From the NCBI GenBank assembly GCA_003532195.1, contig DOFA01000153.1:7644-16351 (forward strand): a stretch of 8,708 nt of DNA. The letters are read 5' to 3'. Below, one piece after another: positions 1 to 7,234 of the stretch. The DNA comes from Clostridiales bacterium. GTDB taxonomy: Bacteria; Bacillota; Clostridia; Saccharofermentanales; UBA5734. The notes beneath the pieces were generated by a model. The model did no database searches. It saw only the letters and a list, made by a program, of their open reading frames with translations, and was not told the origin of the DNA. Each line of letters starts with the position of its first letter. Position 1 is the stretch's first letter. The translations under genes were made by a program, and so were the position numbers.

Positions 1-1919
1 AAAAACAAAGGATCGGCCGTAAGAGAACCGGTGTCATGACCTAAGGCCAACCATTCCGCAAAGCTCATCCCGCTGAATAAAATGCCGTCCTTGCACCCAT
101 ACAGGTTGTTGCGCAAGACATATCCCTTTCCCTTGCCGCCATTGCTTTCCCAATCCAGCATAATTTCTTTCTGGTTGCTGTAGAAGATGTTCCGCTCGAC
201 AAAAATCGACAAATCCGGGCTTTCATCTCTAACACGGACCAGTCCGCACTTATAATTTGTGAAAATATTGTTGACGATGACATTGTTTTTGCCAAAATGA
301 TGGTAATAAGCCGAGTCGGCGTGATCGATGATGTTGTTCTCCCAGCGGATGTAACTGCTGCCTTCATCGGTATAGACACCGTTGACCTGATTGTCTTTGC
401 CGATATGGTGGACATAATTGTGCCGGACTATTGTGCCCGGCGACACCCCAAGCGTATAAATGGCCGCCAGGTCGTGCATCCAGCCGTTGATAGCGATATT
501 GTAGATCTCATTATCCTCGATCAGGTTGTTGAAAGCGCCGCTAGGCCCGTACCCCCAGACCCAGCCGACCGAGAGGCCGGAATAGCTGATGTCGTGGATG
601 CTGTTGTGAAGGATCTGGTTGAAGGCGGCATGGCCGATCCAGATGCCGACCGCGCTGTGGAACACTTCGGCGCAGTTCTTGATTTCACAATCGCTGATCG
701 TATTCCCGCCGGCGGCGTCGATGGGCTCAAACTGCTGGGTGCCGATTTTGATGCCGCCGCCGCCGTGATCCGACAGCAGGCAGCGGCTGATCCGGTTATC
801 CGTGCAGCCGATGCCCAGGGCGGCGCCGTAACTGCCGGTTTGCGACATAATGCAATTTTCGAGGCGGCAGTGCCGGGCCCAGGCAAAGTCCAGCGCGGCT
901 TCGCAGCTGATCGCCGCCTGATGGTCCGCGGCTTTGTCATCGGCAAGTGTCGTTACGCGCACATCCCGTTCGGATACCGGCATCAATTTGCGGATGTCCC
1001 AGCGGAAAATCTGTGTTTCGTCCGTGCGATACCATTCCGTATGCTGAAAGGACAATCCTTTGAAGCGGATGTAATCGACAGGGCTTTCTCTCGTGCCGGC
1101 CACCCGCAGGACATGGGTCAGCATCGGTACGACAATCCGGGTGTTTTCCAGCGTCTCCTCTTCCAGAGGCAAATAGAAGAGCCGGTTTTCCGCGCGGTTC
1201 AGATACCACTGCCCGGGTGTGTTAAATTCTTCAACCACATTATCGTAGTAGTACTGCGAAGAATATTGCAGGTCGCTGGCGTTCATGGCGCTGCGCAGCC
1301 GGGTATAAACGACGCCCTTCTCCCGGTCAATCGACCGGATCGGCAGGCGTGATTCCGTCCAGATGGCAAAATAAACCATCTCGACATCATCCTGGCAAGA
1401 GAAATGGCGGAGATTTTCCTGGCCGACATGAAACTCATGGGTGCCTTCATACAGCGAACCGGGCGACGGCCCCACGGTTCGCAGCAGGCTGTCCTGAGGA
1501 TACCGCGGGCGCAGCCTGCGTTCGCCGTTGACCCAGAGATTGTGGAAGACAGGCTTTGGCGCCGGCGCAACCCAGGTGCGCAGGCCCTTGCAGATTTTCT
1601 CCGTCCAGCCGGTGACAGCGATACCGGCGCTGATGACCGGACGCTCCCCAGGCCAGGCTTCATAGATCACCGGACAGCTGACCGTCCCGGAATCCTGGCC
1701 GGTTATCAGCCAGGGCTGGTTCAAGCAGTATGTGCCGCCGCGCAAGACGATATGGATCGAGCTGACTTCGGCCTTGTCGATAACTCTTGCGGCCTGCTGC
1801 GCCCGGGCGATGCTGGCGAAAGGACCATCGTTCCGGTCTGGCGTCGGGCTGCTCAAAGTGCCGCTCCATTCATCGCGGCCTTCCGGCGAGACATAAAAGG
1901 TCATTTGCGATTGAGTCAT
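1..1919 (-). CDS. Right-handed parallel beta-helix protein, GH141-like, copy B (C-terminus cut by window edge)
   Basis: Reading 1919 down to 3 gives 639 codons without a stop; the frame runs off the left edge. Comparison with the paralogue at 4920-6938 suggests only about 35 residues are missing. The start ATG (1917-1919) follows an AGGAG site, and the N-terminus matches the paralogue's in length. An opening YVSPEGRD...WSGTL followed by DGPFASI is typical of beta-helix glycosidases of the GH141 type, as are LWVNGERR (near residues 128-135), YYYDNV and GQWYL (near 224-241). From about residue 340 onward, repeated N-x-I-x-x-N-x-I coils form the helix. Acidic residues shared with the paralogue include those in SDHGGGG, AEVFHS, HDLAAIY and YTDEGSS, which are candidates for catalysis. 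No signal peptide or membrane segment is seen, so the protein is probably cytoplasmic. It is the last gene of the visible operon, 17-18 bp after the 973-residue gene. The substrate is unknown; a polysaccharide lyase or GH120-like role is possible. Confidence 0.85.
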   Translation of the reverse strand, partial: MTQSQMTFYVSPEGRDEWSGTLSSPTPDRNDGPFASIARAQQAARVIDKAEVSSIHIVLRGGTYCLNQPWLITGQDSGTVSCPVIYEAWPGERPVISAGIAVTGWTEKICKGLRTWVAPAPKPVFHNLWVNGERRLRPRYPQDSLLRTVGPSPGSLYEGTHEFHVGQENLRHFSCQDDVEMVYFAIWTESRLPIRSIDREKGVVYTRLRSAMNASDLQYSSQYYYDNVVEEFNTPGQWYLNRAENRLFYLPLEEETLENTRIVVPMLTHVLRVAGTRESPVDYIRFKGLSFQHTEWYRTDETQIFRWDIRKLMPVSERDVRVTTLADDKAADHQAAISCEAALDFAWARHCRLENCIMSQTGSYGAALGIGCTDNRISRCLLSDHGGGGIKIGTQQFEPIDAAGGNTISDCEIKNCAEVFHSAVGIWIGHAAFNQILHNSIHDISYSGLSVGWVWGYGPSGAFNNLIEDNEIYNIAINGWMHDLAAIYTLGVSPGTIVRHNYVHHIGKDNQVNGVYTDEGSSYIRWENNIIDHADSAYYHHFGKNNVIVNNIFTNYKCGLVRVRDESPDLSIFVERNIFYSNQKEIMLDWESNGGKGKGYVLRNNLYGCKDGILFSGMSFAEWLALGHDTGSLTADPLF

Positions 1920-1926
1920 AATCGGG

Positions 1927-1936
1927 TTTCTCCTTT
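1927..1936 (-). promoter_or_regulatory. Ribosome binding site of beta-helix copy B
   Basis: On the minus strand AAAGGAGAAA spans 1936-1927, with AGGAG at 1934-1930 lying 10 nt before the ATG at 1919. It begins 2 nt after the TGA stop (1940-1938) of the upstream gene. The two genes are therefore probably translationally coupled on one message. The site supports the first ATG over the in-frame ATG five codons later. Confidence 0.8.
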
Positions 1937-1937
1937 G

Positions 1938-4859
1938 TCATATCCGGTCGTTCTTGATTTTCTCAATGAACGCGGCGTCACGGTATTCGTCATCTTCCTG
2001 GCTGTAGGCCGCATCAAGCACCAGCCGCTGGCCGGCGCCGGCCCGGATCAGTTCAGACAGACCGGGCGCGAAGGGCGAACCGCTTAGCGGCAGGTGCGCG
2101 TCGTAATTCTGCCCGAACTCATCCTGCCCGGGCGTGCTGAGCAAGATCATGCCGCAGCAATCCCCGGCCAACTCGAGAATTTTTACCGGATCCTCGCCAA
2201 TCAGCAGGGAATGAGCGGTATTCAGACAGAAGCGGAGATTGTTCTGGCCGGCAGACCGCAGCATCTCCAACATCGTTATAGAGCTCCATTTTTGCCGGCC
2301 GGGCTTGATTTGCATATGGATCGTGATCGCCCGTTCCGCCGCGTCCCGGGCCAAAATTGTCATAATCCTGATAAACAAACGCTGCTGCTCTTCCGGGCTG
2401 TCTTTCCCCGGAATAGTTATCGACGGTGAAAAAACAGCGTCCTTGACTCCAGCCGCCGCCATTTTGTCAAAAATTCGGTTGATTGCCGCCCGGCTTTCCG
2501 CCCAGAGCTCCGGGAAAGAATCGCTCAAAACCAAATCCGGATAGCCGTTCAATCCGTCGGTAAAGTCGACCGACAGGTCGGCCGGCTGCTCGGTGAGCCA
2601 TTTTATTTCCTCTTGCAGCCAGGCTGACTCATGGCTGGCAAAATAACGCCAGGATACCTTAACGCCGTCATAATGCTGCAGAAATGAAGGCCGCAGCATA
2701 ATTTCCCGTTCCAGGCTGACCGGTTGGCCAAAGCTCAGCGACAAGCCTTGCGGTGCCCGGCCCAGGTTGATTTCGCAGATCAAGGCAGCTGTCTCGGCAA
2801 CCACGGTCACCTCGAACAAGCGCGCGGACAATCCGGCTATCGTTTGCGCCGTGTCGTCACCCAAGGCCGCTTTTTCGAATCCACCGGGCCGGTATCCGCG
2901 CTCGCCCGACAGGTCGCTGCCAAGGCGCACTTCGCGGATTTCGCTGATGGCGCCGACATGGGACACGATGCGGAACGGTTTTTCGGCGAGCTCATTATTC
3001 AGCAGCAGAACTTCATAATGATTCGGGCTGCGTCTGGCGGCAGTGACGGACAATCCGCCTCCCGCTTCAAAAAGCTGCAGGCGCTTGAATTCACCGGCGA
3101 ACAGGTAACGAGCGGCTTCAGTCAACGAATAGGGATCGGCCAGCGGCTTATCGTCCAGGTTCTCAATAGCGCCGGTCAATGACGGAATTTTTTGGATTCC
3201 ATGAGGTGACAGCAGCGTCAGGACAAATCCGTTTCCGTATGGGTGGCGGACATAGAGCGGCATAGATTCACAGCTGGCCAGCACCTCTGCCTTTTCGGAC
3301 AGCGAGCACAGATTAAGTTCAAACGACAAAGGCTCGATGATTTTCATTCCCGGCGCCGTAATTTCAGCTTGCCGTTCAAATAACTTAAGTTCACCGGTAA
3401 ATTGCACGCCGGTCAACCCGGTTGAAAATCCGGCTGCGTTGGCCGCCGTCAGAACCAGCCGGCCGCCGCAGGATACATACTCCCGCAGCTTGTCCTCGAT
3501 TTCCGGCAGCATGCCGGTCAGGTCACCGGCCAGAACAACAGTATCATACTGTTTGTAACATTCAGCCGGTGCATCCGACAGCAGGATGTCCGCGATATCC
3601 CCGTACGGTGTCGGCGCGATGAATCCCCGCTCATCATGGTAAAAACCTGAATCCGTGTAGCCGGGATAGAGCATATCGAGCAGCAGGTGGGTCAGATAAT
3701 CGCCCTGGTTGTAGGGGATATTGCCCCAAACTTTATAGATGGAGGCGCTGTACAGATGCCTTGGCATCGCCCAGCCGGAAAAATAATCCAGGACGATCGC
3801 AAGAGGAGCCAGATGAACGCCAGCCCGGACCCTGCCGCTCACAATTTCCCGCGCCTCAGCCTGGAGACGGCCGATCGGGGATAATTGCGGTCTGGCGTAG
3901 TCGATCGGCAGCACATGCCGCTTGCCTTCATCGTCGGGCTTCTCCAGATATTGCGCCCGCTCCTGCAGGCTGTCGCCGACGATGTAGTTGATTTCAAAGC
4001 CCGTAAAAGCCACATTGTGCAGAATGTGCAGCCAGGTCAGGCGCTTGAGCAGCGCCAGCGATGTTCCCTTTTCCGGTCCCAAGCCGTACCCGGGTACGAT
4101 CTGGTCGCTGGCTTCATCCAGACTGTAGCCCTTGAAACCCCATTTGTTGAAGACGGAATCGCCGGCCGACCAGAGGACGCCGAAACGCTTGCCGGCGCCG
4201 CGCAGCATGGCATAATACACCTGGGCGTTGGGCAGGGCCTGGGCGGTCTCCGCCTGGGTCACGGTCGTATGCCCTTCCCGTAAAAAATAGTAACCGGACG
4301 ACAGGGAGCAGATATCAGTCGTCTTTCCGCCCAAATCGCAGATCAGGCGCCGGGCGAACCGGTGAAACTGCCAATACTGTTCTTTTCGTTCCAGAGGCGC
4401 CGGGCAGACTGCCGGTGCGTATTGGCCGAAATACCGGCCGTCCTGCTCGCCATTGCCAATTCCCAGGTAATTCCGGCCCAGACCGCGCTCCAGGGCATCC
4501 CGAATGGCCGAGGTGAAATTCAAGTGACCCCAGCCGATTTCCGGATTGACCTGCGGGACGAAGCCCCAGATATGGGCGATGAAAAGTCCACGCTGGCGGT
4601 AGGCCGCCACCAATTCATCCAAATTATCGGCAAAAAGGTTGTAGGCATACGGCGCCATGATCGTGCCTAAATGATGCCGGTCGATATAAAGGTCAAGTTC
4701 CCGTTCCAGATCGAAGAGCACGCCGTCTTTCTGGGCGTGGACCAGTTCGATGAAAAACTGGGTGTTCCCGCCCAGGTCGTCCCAGGAAAGAACTCTCACA
4801 GGACGTCGGGTATAATCGGGATTATTCGTTACATCTAAATAGTAAGGGTATATTCTCAA
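1938..4859 (-). CDS. Multidomain glycosidase-like protein: TIM barrel + GATase-like + beta-rich region + isomerase/AP-endonuclease-like TIM barrel
   Basis: A 973-residue protein with no signal peptide, probably cytoplasmic. Residues 1-380 look like a glycosidase-type TIM barrel: WDD near 26-28, GNGEQDGRYFG at 135-145 and FTGFEINYI at 285-293, with E138 and E289 as possible catalytic acids (inference). Residues 390-505 resemble the GATase-like (trimerisation-type) domain of GH42-like enzymes: PTPYGD at 416-421, then YDTVVLAGD and LREYVSCGGRLVL near 438-470. Residues 515-715 are beta-rich, probably a sandwich. Residues 755-973 resemble sugar-phosphate isomerase/AP endonuclease 2 barrels, with CLNTAH at 878-883 followed by GEDPVKILEL and HLPL at 922-925. 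The usual Asp of the D-T-x-H motif is Asn880, and the usual V-H-x-x-D strand reads ILLSTPG, so metal binding is doubtful. The start is TTG, supported by a strong Shine-Dalgarno. The gene sits between two beta-helix paralogues and probably acts on the same imported glycan. The exact enzyme family was not recognised. Confidence 0.85.
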   Translation of the reverse strand: MRIYPYYLDVTNNPDYTRRPVRVLSWDDLGGNTQFFIELVHAQKDGVLFDLERELDLYIDRHHLGTIMAPYAYNLFADNLDELVAAYRQRGLFIAHIWGFVPQVNPEIGWGHLNFTSAIRDALERGLGRNYLGIGNGEQDGRYFGQYAPAVCPAPLERKEQYWQFHRFARRLICDLGGKTTDICSLSSGYYFLREGHTTVTQAETAQALPNAQVYYAMLRGAGKRFGVLWSAGDSVFNKWGFKGYSLDEASDQIVPGYGLGPEKGTSLALLKRLTWLHILHNVAFTGFEINYIVGDSLQERAQYLEKPDDEGKRHVLPIDYARPQLSPIGRLQAEAREIVSGRVRAGVHLAPLAIVLDYFSGWAMPRHLYSASIYKVWGNIPYNQGDYLTHLLLDMLYPGYTDSGFYHDERGFIAPTPYGDIADILLSDAPAECYKQYDTVVLAGDLTGMLPEIEDKLREYVSCGGRLVLTAANAAGFSTGLTGVQFTGELKLFERQAEITAPGMKIIEPLSFELNLCSLSEKAEVLASCESMPLYVRHPYGNGFVLTLLSPHGIQKIPSLTGAIENLDDKPLADPYSLTEAARYLFAGEFKRLQLFEAGGGLSVTAARRSPNHYEVLLLNNELAEKPFRIVSHVGAISEIREVRLGSDLSGERGYRPGGFEKAALGDDTAQTIAGLSARLFEVTVVAETAALICEINLGRAPQGLSLSFGQPVSLEREIMLRPSFLQHYDGVKVSWRYFASHESAWLQEEIKWLTEQPADLSVDFTDGLNGYPDLVLSDSFPELWAESRAAINRIFDKMAAAGVKDAVFSPSITIPGKDSPEEQQRLFIRIMTILARDAAERAITIHMQIKPGRQKWSSITMLEMLRSAGQNNLRFCLNTAHSLLIGEDPVKILELAGDCCGMILLSTPGQDEFGQNYDAHLPLSGSPFAPGLSELIRAGAGQRLVLDAAYSQEDDEYRDAAFIEKIKNDRI

Positions 4860-4868
4860 AGTTATACG

Positions 4869-4876
4869 CTCCTCCC
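4869..4876 (-). promoter_or_regulatory. Strong ribosome binding site that fixes a TTG start
   Basis: Minus-strand GGGAGGAG (4876-4869) lies 9 nt before the TTG at 4859-4857. No ATG or GTG is suitably spaced from it in this frame, so it decides the TTG start of the 973-residue gene. It lies in the 60-bp gap (4860-4919) after the upstream beta-helix gene. That gap shows no hairpin with a T-run, so read-through from upstream is likely. Confidence 0.8.
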
Positions 4877-4919
4877 AAATACTAAAATTTCTATACGATT
4901 TCTACTTCTATTCAAGATA

Positions 4920-6938
4920 CTAAACCACAGCACCTGGTATACCACGCGGTCCATATCCCGTGGTTGAAAAGGGAATAAAACCGATGACAAAGGCTGGCGA
5001 ATTGGCTGCCAGACTGAAGTCGCCACGCTCAAGATCAGCAAAAAGAGGATCAGCCACTAATGACTCCTGATCATGTCCCAAAGCTCGCCAAGCTGCGAAG
5101 TCGTTCTTATTAAAGATAACGCCATCCTTGCACCAGTATAAATTATTACGAAAGACATAACCTTCATGTCCTTGCCAGTCCAACATGATTTCTTTTTGAT
5201 CACTAAAGAAGATGTTATGCTCAACAAAGATAGACAAATCGGGACTTTCATCTCGACTGCGAACTATTCCATGATTGTAATTTGTAAATATATTATTGAC
5301 GATGATATTGTTCTTGCCAACACTATGAAGATAGGTTGCATCTACTCGATCAACAATATTGTTCTCCCAACGGATGAAACTGCTGCCCGCATCAGTATAG
5401 ATACCGATCACATTGTTGTCCTTGCCGACATGATGGACATAGTTGTGACGGACAATTGTACCAGGCGACACACCCAGCATATAGATTGCTGCCAGGTCAT
5501 GCATCCAGCCGTTGACTGCTATGTTATAGATCTCGTTATCTTCGATCAGATTGTTGAAGGCGCCGCTTGGCCCGTAGCCCCAGACCCAACCGACAGAGAT
5601 GCCAGAATAACTCATGTCATGGATGACATTATGTATGATTTGATTATAGGCCGAGTGCCCAATCCATACACCGACCGCACTATGAAACACTTCTGCACAA
5701 TCTCTAATCTCACAATCGCTGACGATGTTATATCCGGCTGCATCGGGTCCTTCGAACTTCTGGGTACCAATCTTGACCCCACCGCCGCCATGATCGGATA
5801 TCAGGCAACGGCTGATCTGATTGTTGGTACAACCAATACCCAGAGCGATTCCAGAACTGCCTGTTTCCGATATTGTGCAGTTAGAAATATGGCAGTGATA
5901 TGCCCACACAAAATCCAAAGCAGCCTCACAGCTGATTGCACCTTGATGGTCTGCTGCCTTATCGTCTGCTAAAGTCACCACGCGGACATCGCAGGGAGGT
6001 GCGAGTTCACGGATATCCCAACGGAAAATGAGTGTCTCAGCTGACCTCCACCATTCGGTATGTTGAAATGCCAGTCCCTCAAAGCGGATATAGGAGACAG
6101 GCTTGTCCCGTGTGCCCGCCGCTTCCAGCACATGCACGAATCTTGGCACAACGATCTGGGTGTTTTCCAGGGTTTCCTGTTCCAGTGGCAAGTAATAAAG
6201 TTTGTTTTCCGAGCGGTCGAGATACCATTGGCCCGCAGCATCTAGCTCCTCAAACACGTTATCGTAATAGTATTGGGATGAACAACTCACATCGCAGGCG
6301 TTCATCGCGCTGCGCAGTCCGGTATGGATAACACCTTTTTCCCAATCAATCGACTGGATTGGCAGGCGTGATTCCGTCCATACGGCGAAATACACCATTT
6401 CAACATCATCTTGATAAGCAAAATGGCGAAGATTTTCTGGTCCGACCATGAATTCACTCGTTCCTTCATGGAACGAGCCCGGTGAAGGACCTACGGTTCG
6501 CAGCAAACTATTTCTGGGATACCGGGGGCGAAGCCTGCGCTCGCCATTTACCCACAAGTTGTGGAAATAATGTTTTGGAGCCGGGGCAACCCATGTTCTG
6601 ATGCCGTTGCGCATGATTTCCTGCCATTCCGCAACTAGCATGCCGGCACTGATGACCGGCTTTTCTCCAGGCCAGGCTTCATAGATCACAGGACAATCTA
6701 TCGTTCCCGAATCAAAGCCGGTCAATTGCCAAGGCTCGTTCAGATAATAGGTGCCATCGCGAAATATAACATGTATAGCACCAATACCAGTTTTTTCAAT
6801 GTCGCGTACGATCTGCTGGACTTTGCTGATACTGGCAATCGGACCATCACTCAGATCAGAAGATGGGCAATCTAAAGTACCGCTCCAGTTGTCTCGGCCT
6901 TCAGTTGAGATGTAATAACATTTTTCCGGTAGTTTCAT
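4920..6938 (-). CDS. Right-handed parallel beta-helix protein, GH141-like, copy A (complete)
   Basis: A complete 672-residue protein, ATG at 6938-6936 and TAG stop at 4922-4920. The N-terminus YYISTEGRD...WSGTL plus DGPIASI is the usual opening of GH141-type beta-helix proteins, and LWVNGERRLRPRYP (128-141) and QWYLDR (237-242) are also characteristic. Helix coils are visible as repeats: NQIIHNVIHD 432-441, NNLIEDNEIYNI 462-473, GTIVRHNYVHHV 493-504, FIRWENNIVDRV 521-532, NNIIVNNIFTNY 543-554, LSIFVEHNIFFS 568-579, GYVFRNNLYWC 593-603. Acidic residues conserved in copy B include D382, E416, D481 and D516, which are candidate active-site positions (inference). A closing DPLF...GDFSLAANSPA (near 630-649) is a common C-terminal cap in this fold. 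No signal peptide is seen. Its base composition is more AT-rich than copy B. The family points to hydrolysis (for example fucoside or xyloside) or lyase activity on a plant-type glycan; the substrate cannot be read from sequence. Confidence 0.9.
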   Translation of the reverse strand: MKLPEKCYYISTEGRDNWSGTLDCPSSDLSDGPIASISKVQQIVRDIEKTGIGAIHVIFRDGTYYLNEPWQLTGFDSGTIDCPVIYEAWPGEKPVISAGMLVAEWQEIMRNGIRTWVAPAPKHYFHNLWVNGERRLRPRYPRNSLLRTVGPSPGSFHEGTSEFMVGPENLRHFAYQDDVEMVYFAVWTESRLPIQSIDWEKGVIHTGLRSAMNACDVSCSSQYYYDNVFEELDAAGQWYLDRSENKLYYLPLEQETLENTQIVVPRFVHVLEAAGTRDKPVSYIRFEGLAFQHTEWWRSAETLIFRWDIRELAPPCDVRVVTLADDKAADHQGAISCEAALDFVWAYHCHISNCTISETGSSGIALGIGCTNNQISRCLISDHGGGGVKIGTQKFEGPDAAGYNIVSDCEIRDCAEVFHSAVGVWIGHSAYNQIIHNVIHDMSYSGISVGWVWGYGPSGAFNNLIEDNEIYNIAVNGWMHDLAAIYMLGVSPGTIVRHNYVHHVGKDNNVIGIYTDAGSSFIRWENNIVDRVDATYLHSVGKNNIIVNNIFTNYNHGIVRSRDESPDLSIFVEHNIFFSDQKEIMLDWQGHEGYVFRNNLYWCKDGVIFNKNDFAAWRALGHDQESLVADPLFADLERGDFSLAANSPAFVIGFIPFSTTGYGPRGIPGAVV

Positions 6939-6944
6939 ATTTTA

Positions 6945-6949
6945 CTCCT
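6945..6949 (-). promoter_or_regulatory. Ribosome binding site of beta-helix copy A
   Basis: Minus-strand AGGAG (6949-6945) followed by a 6-nt spacer TAAAAT and the ATG at 6938. Spacing and strength are normal for Bacillota and support this start. Confidence 0.8.
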
Positions 6950-7057
6950 ATAATCATTTTGCAGTCCATTAAATACTATCAATACTGAGCTGTTTGTTTG
7001 TCAGCCGCTGGGTCCTTCCTTTGGATTCAGCTGATCCCGGGATCGCAGTTTAATTCG

Positions 7058-7079
7058 CTGCCGGACAGGCAACCGGCAG
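7058..7079 (-). repeat. 7-bp inverted repeat in the leader
   Basis: CTGCCGG (7058-7064) and CCGGCAG (7073-7079) pair perfectly across an 8-nt loop. A 12-bp perfect palindrome GATCCCGGGATC lies at 7033-7044, closer to the next gene. Either could be a protein binding site or RNA structure; no known operator consensus was recognised. Confidence 0.4.
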
Positions 7080-7155
7080 AGAAAACCAGACGACACGGGC
7101 GGGAGCAACTTACATATGGGAAAAGCCTCGCGAGAAATATGTCACGGCATGGGTA

Positions 7156-7184
7156 TGCGGACGGAGCGTTTTTCTCCGTCCGCA
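7156..7184 (-). promoter_or_regulatory. Perfect 11-bp GC-rich hairpin downstream of the binding-protein gene
   Basis: The arms TGCGGACGGAG (7156-7166) and CTCCGTCCGCA (7174-7184) are perfect reverse complements around a 7-nt loop. The hairpin begins 51 nt past the binding-protein stop codon. On the minus strand the sequence after it is TACCCATGCC, with no T-run, so it is not a classical intrinsic terminator. It fits better as an mRNA-stabilising, processing or partial attenuation structure. Confidence 0.6.
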
Positions 7185-7185
7185 G

Positions 7186-7227
7186 CATGAATTCAAGGTT
7201 CTGAAATTGATGAATCTAGAATTCATG
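7186..7227 (-). repeat. 9-bp inverted repeat just after the binding-protein stop
   Basis: CATGAATTC (7186-7194) and GAATTCATG (7219-7227) are perfect reverse complements with a 24-nt spacer. It lies directly next to the 11-bp hairpin, so the transcript could form two stem-loops in tandem. The arms are AT-rich and weaker than those of the neighbouring hairpin. Confidence 0.45.
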
Positions 7228-7234
7228 GCAGGTT

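Larger units (their letters stand above)
6939..7234 (-). other. 296-bp structured intergenic region between binding protein and enzyme genes
   Basis: This is the only long gap in the window. It holds no convincing gene: the one minus-strand ATG frame found runs 38 codons and has no ribosome binding site. Inverted repeats cluster in it, at 7186-7227, 7156-7184, 7058-7079 and 7033-7044. No clear promoter hexamer pair was found. The gap probably holds the 3' untranslated region of the binding-protein message and the leader of the downstream genes. This could allow different expression levels of the two parts of one operon. Confidence 0.6.

Noticed and set aside
297..1352. A 351-codon open frame on the plus strand
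   Set aside because: It lies wholly antisense to beta-helix copy B in complementary codon register. The protein is low-complexity (V/D/A/I-rich) and resembles no family. Such frames arise when TTA, CTA and TCA codons are rare in the sense gene.
65..1869. Several short minus-strand frames suggesting that copy B is broken into pieces
   Set aside because: Reading the frame from 1919 shows no stop through to position 3, and its product aligns end to end with copy A. The short frames are out-of-register shadows.
1404..2087. A 227-codon plus-strand frame crossing the gene junction at 1919-1938
   Set aside because: It is antisense to the end of the 973-residue gene and the start of copy B, both well supported, and its product shows no recognisable motif.
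4860..4919. Possible terminator between copy A and the 973-residue gene
   Set aside because: No inverted repeat followed by a T-run is visible in the 60-bp gap, which is mostly AT-rich sequence and the ribosome binding site.
5166..5972. A 268-codon open frame on the plus strand
   Set aside because: It is the same antisense register seen opposite the other paralogue, here under copy A. The similarity between the two antisense products follows from the sense-strand homology, and no ribosome binding site supports it.
6970..7004. Possible promoter with CTGACA on the minus strand (7004-6999)
   Set aside because: No acceptable -10 box is found at 16-18 nt. The nearest candidate, TAGTAT, is about 20 nt away, so the evidence is too weak to list.
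7119..7227. A 38-codon minus-strand frame in the intergenic gap
   Set aside because: It has no ribosome binding site, its start lies inside the inverted repeat, and the peptide crosses the hairpin arms. It is better explained as chance.
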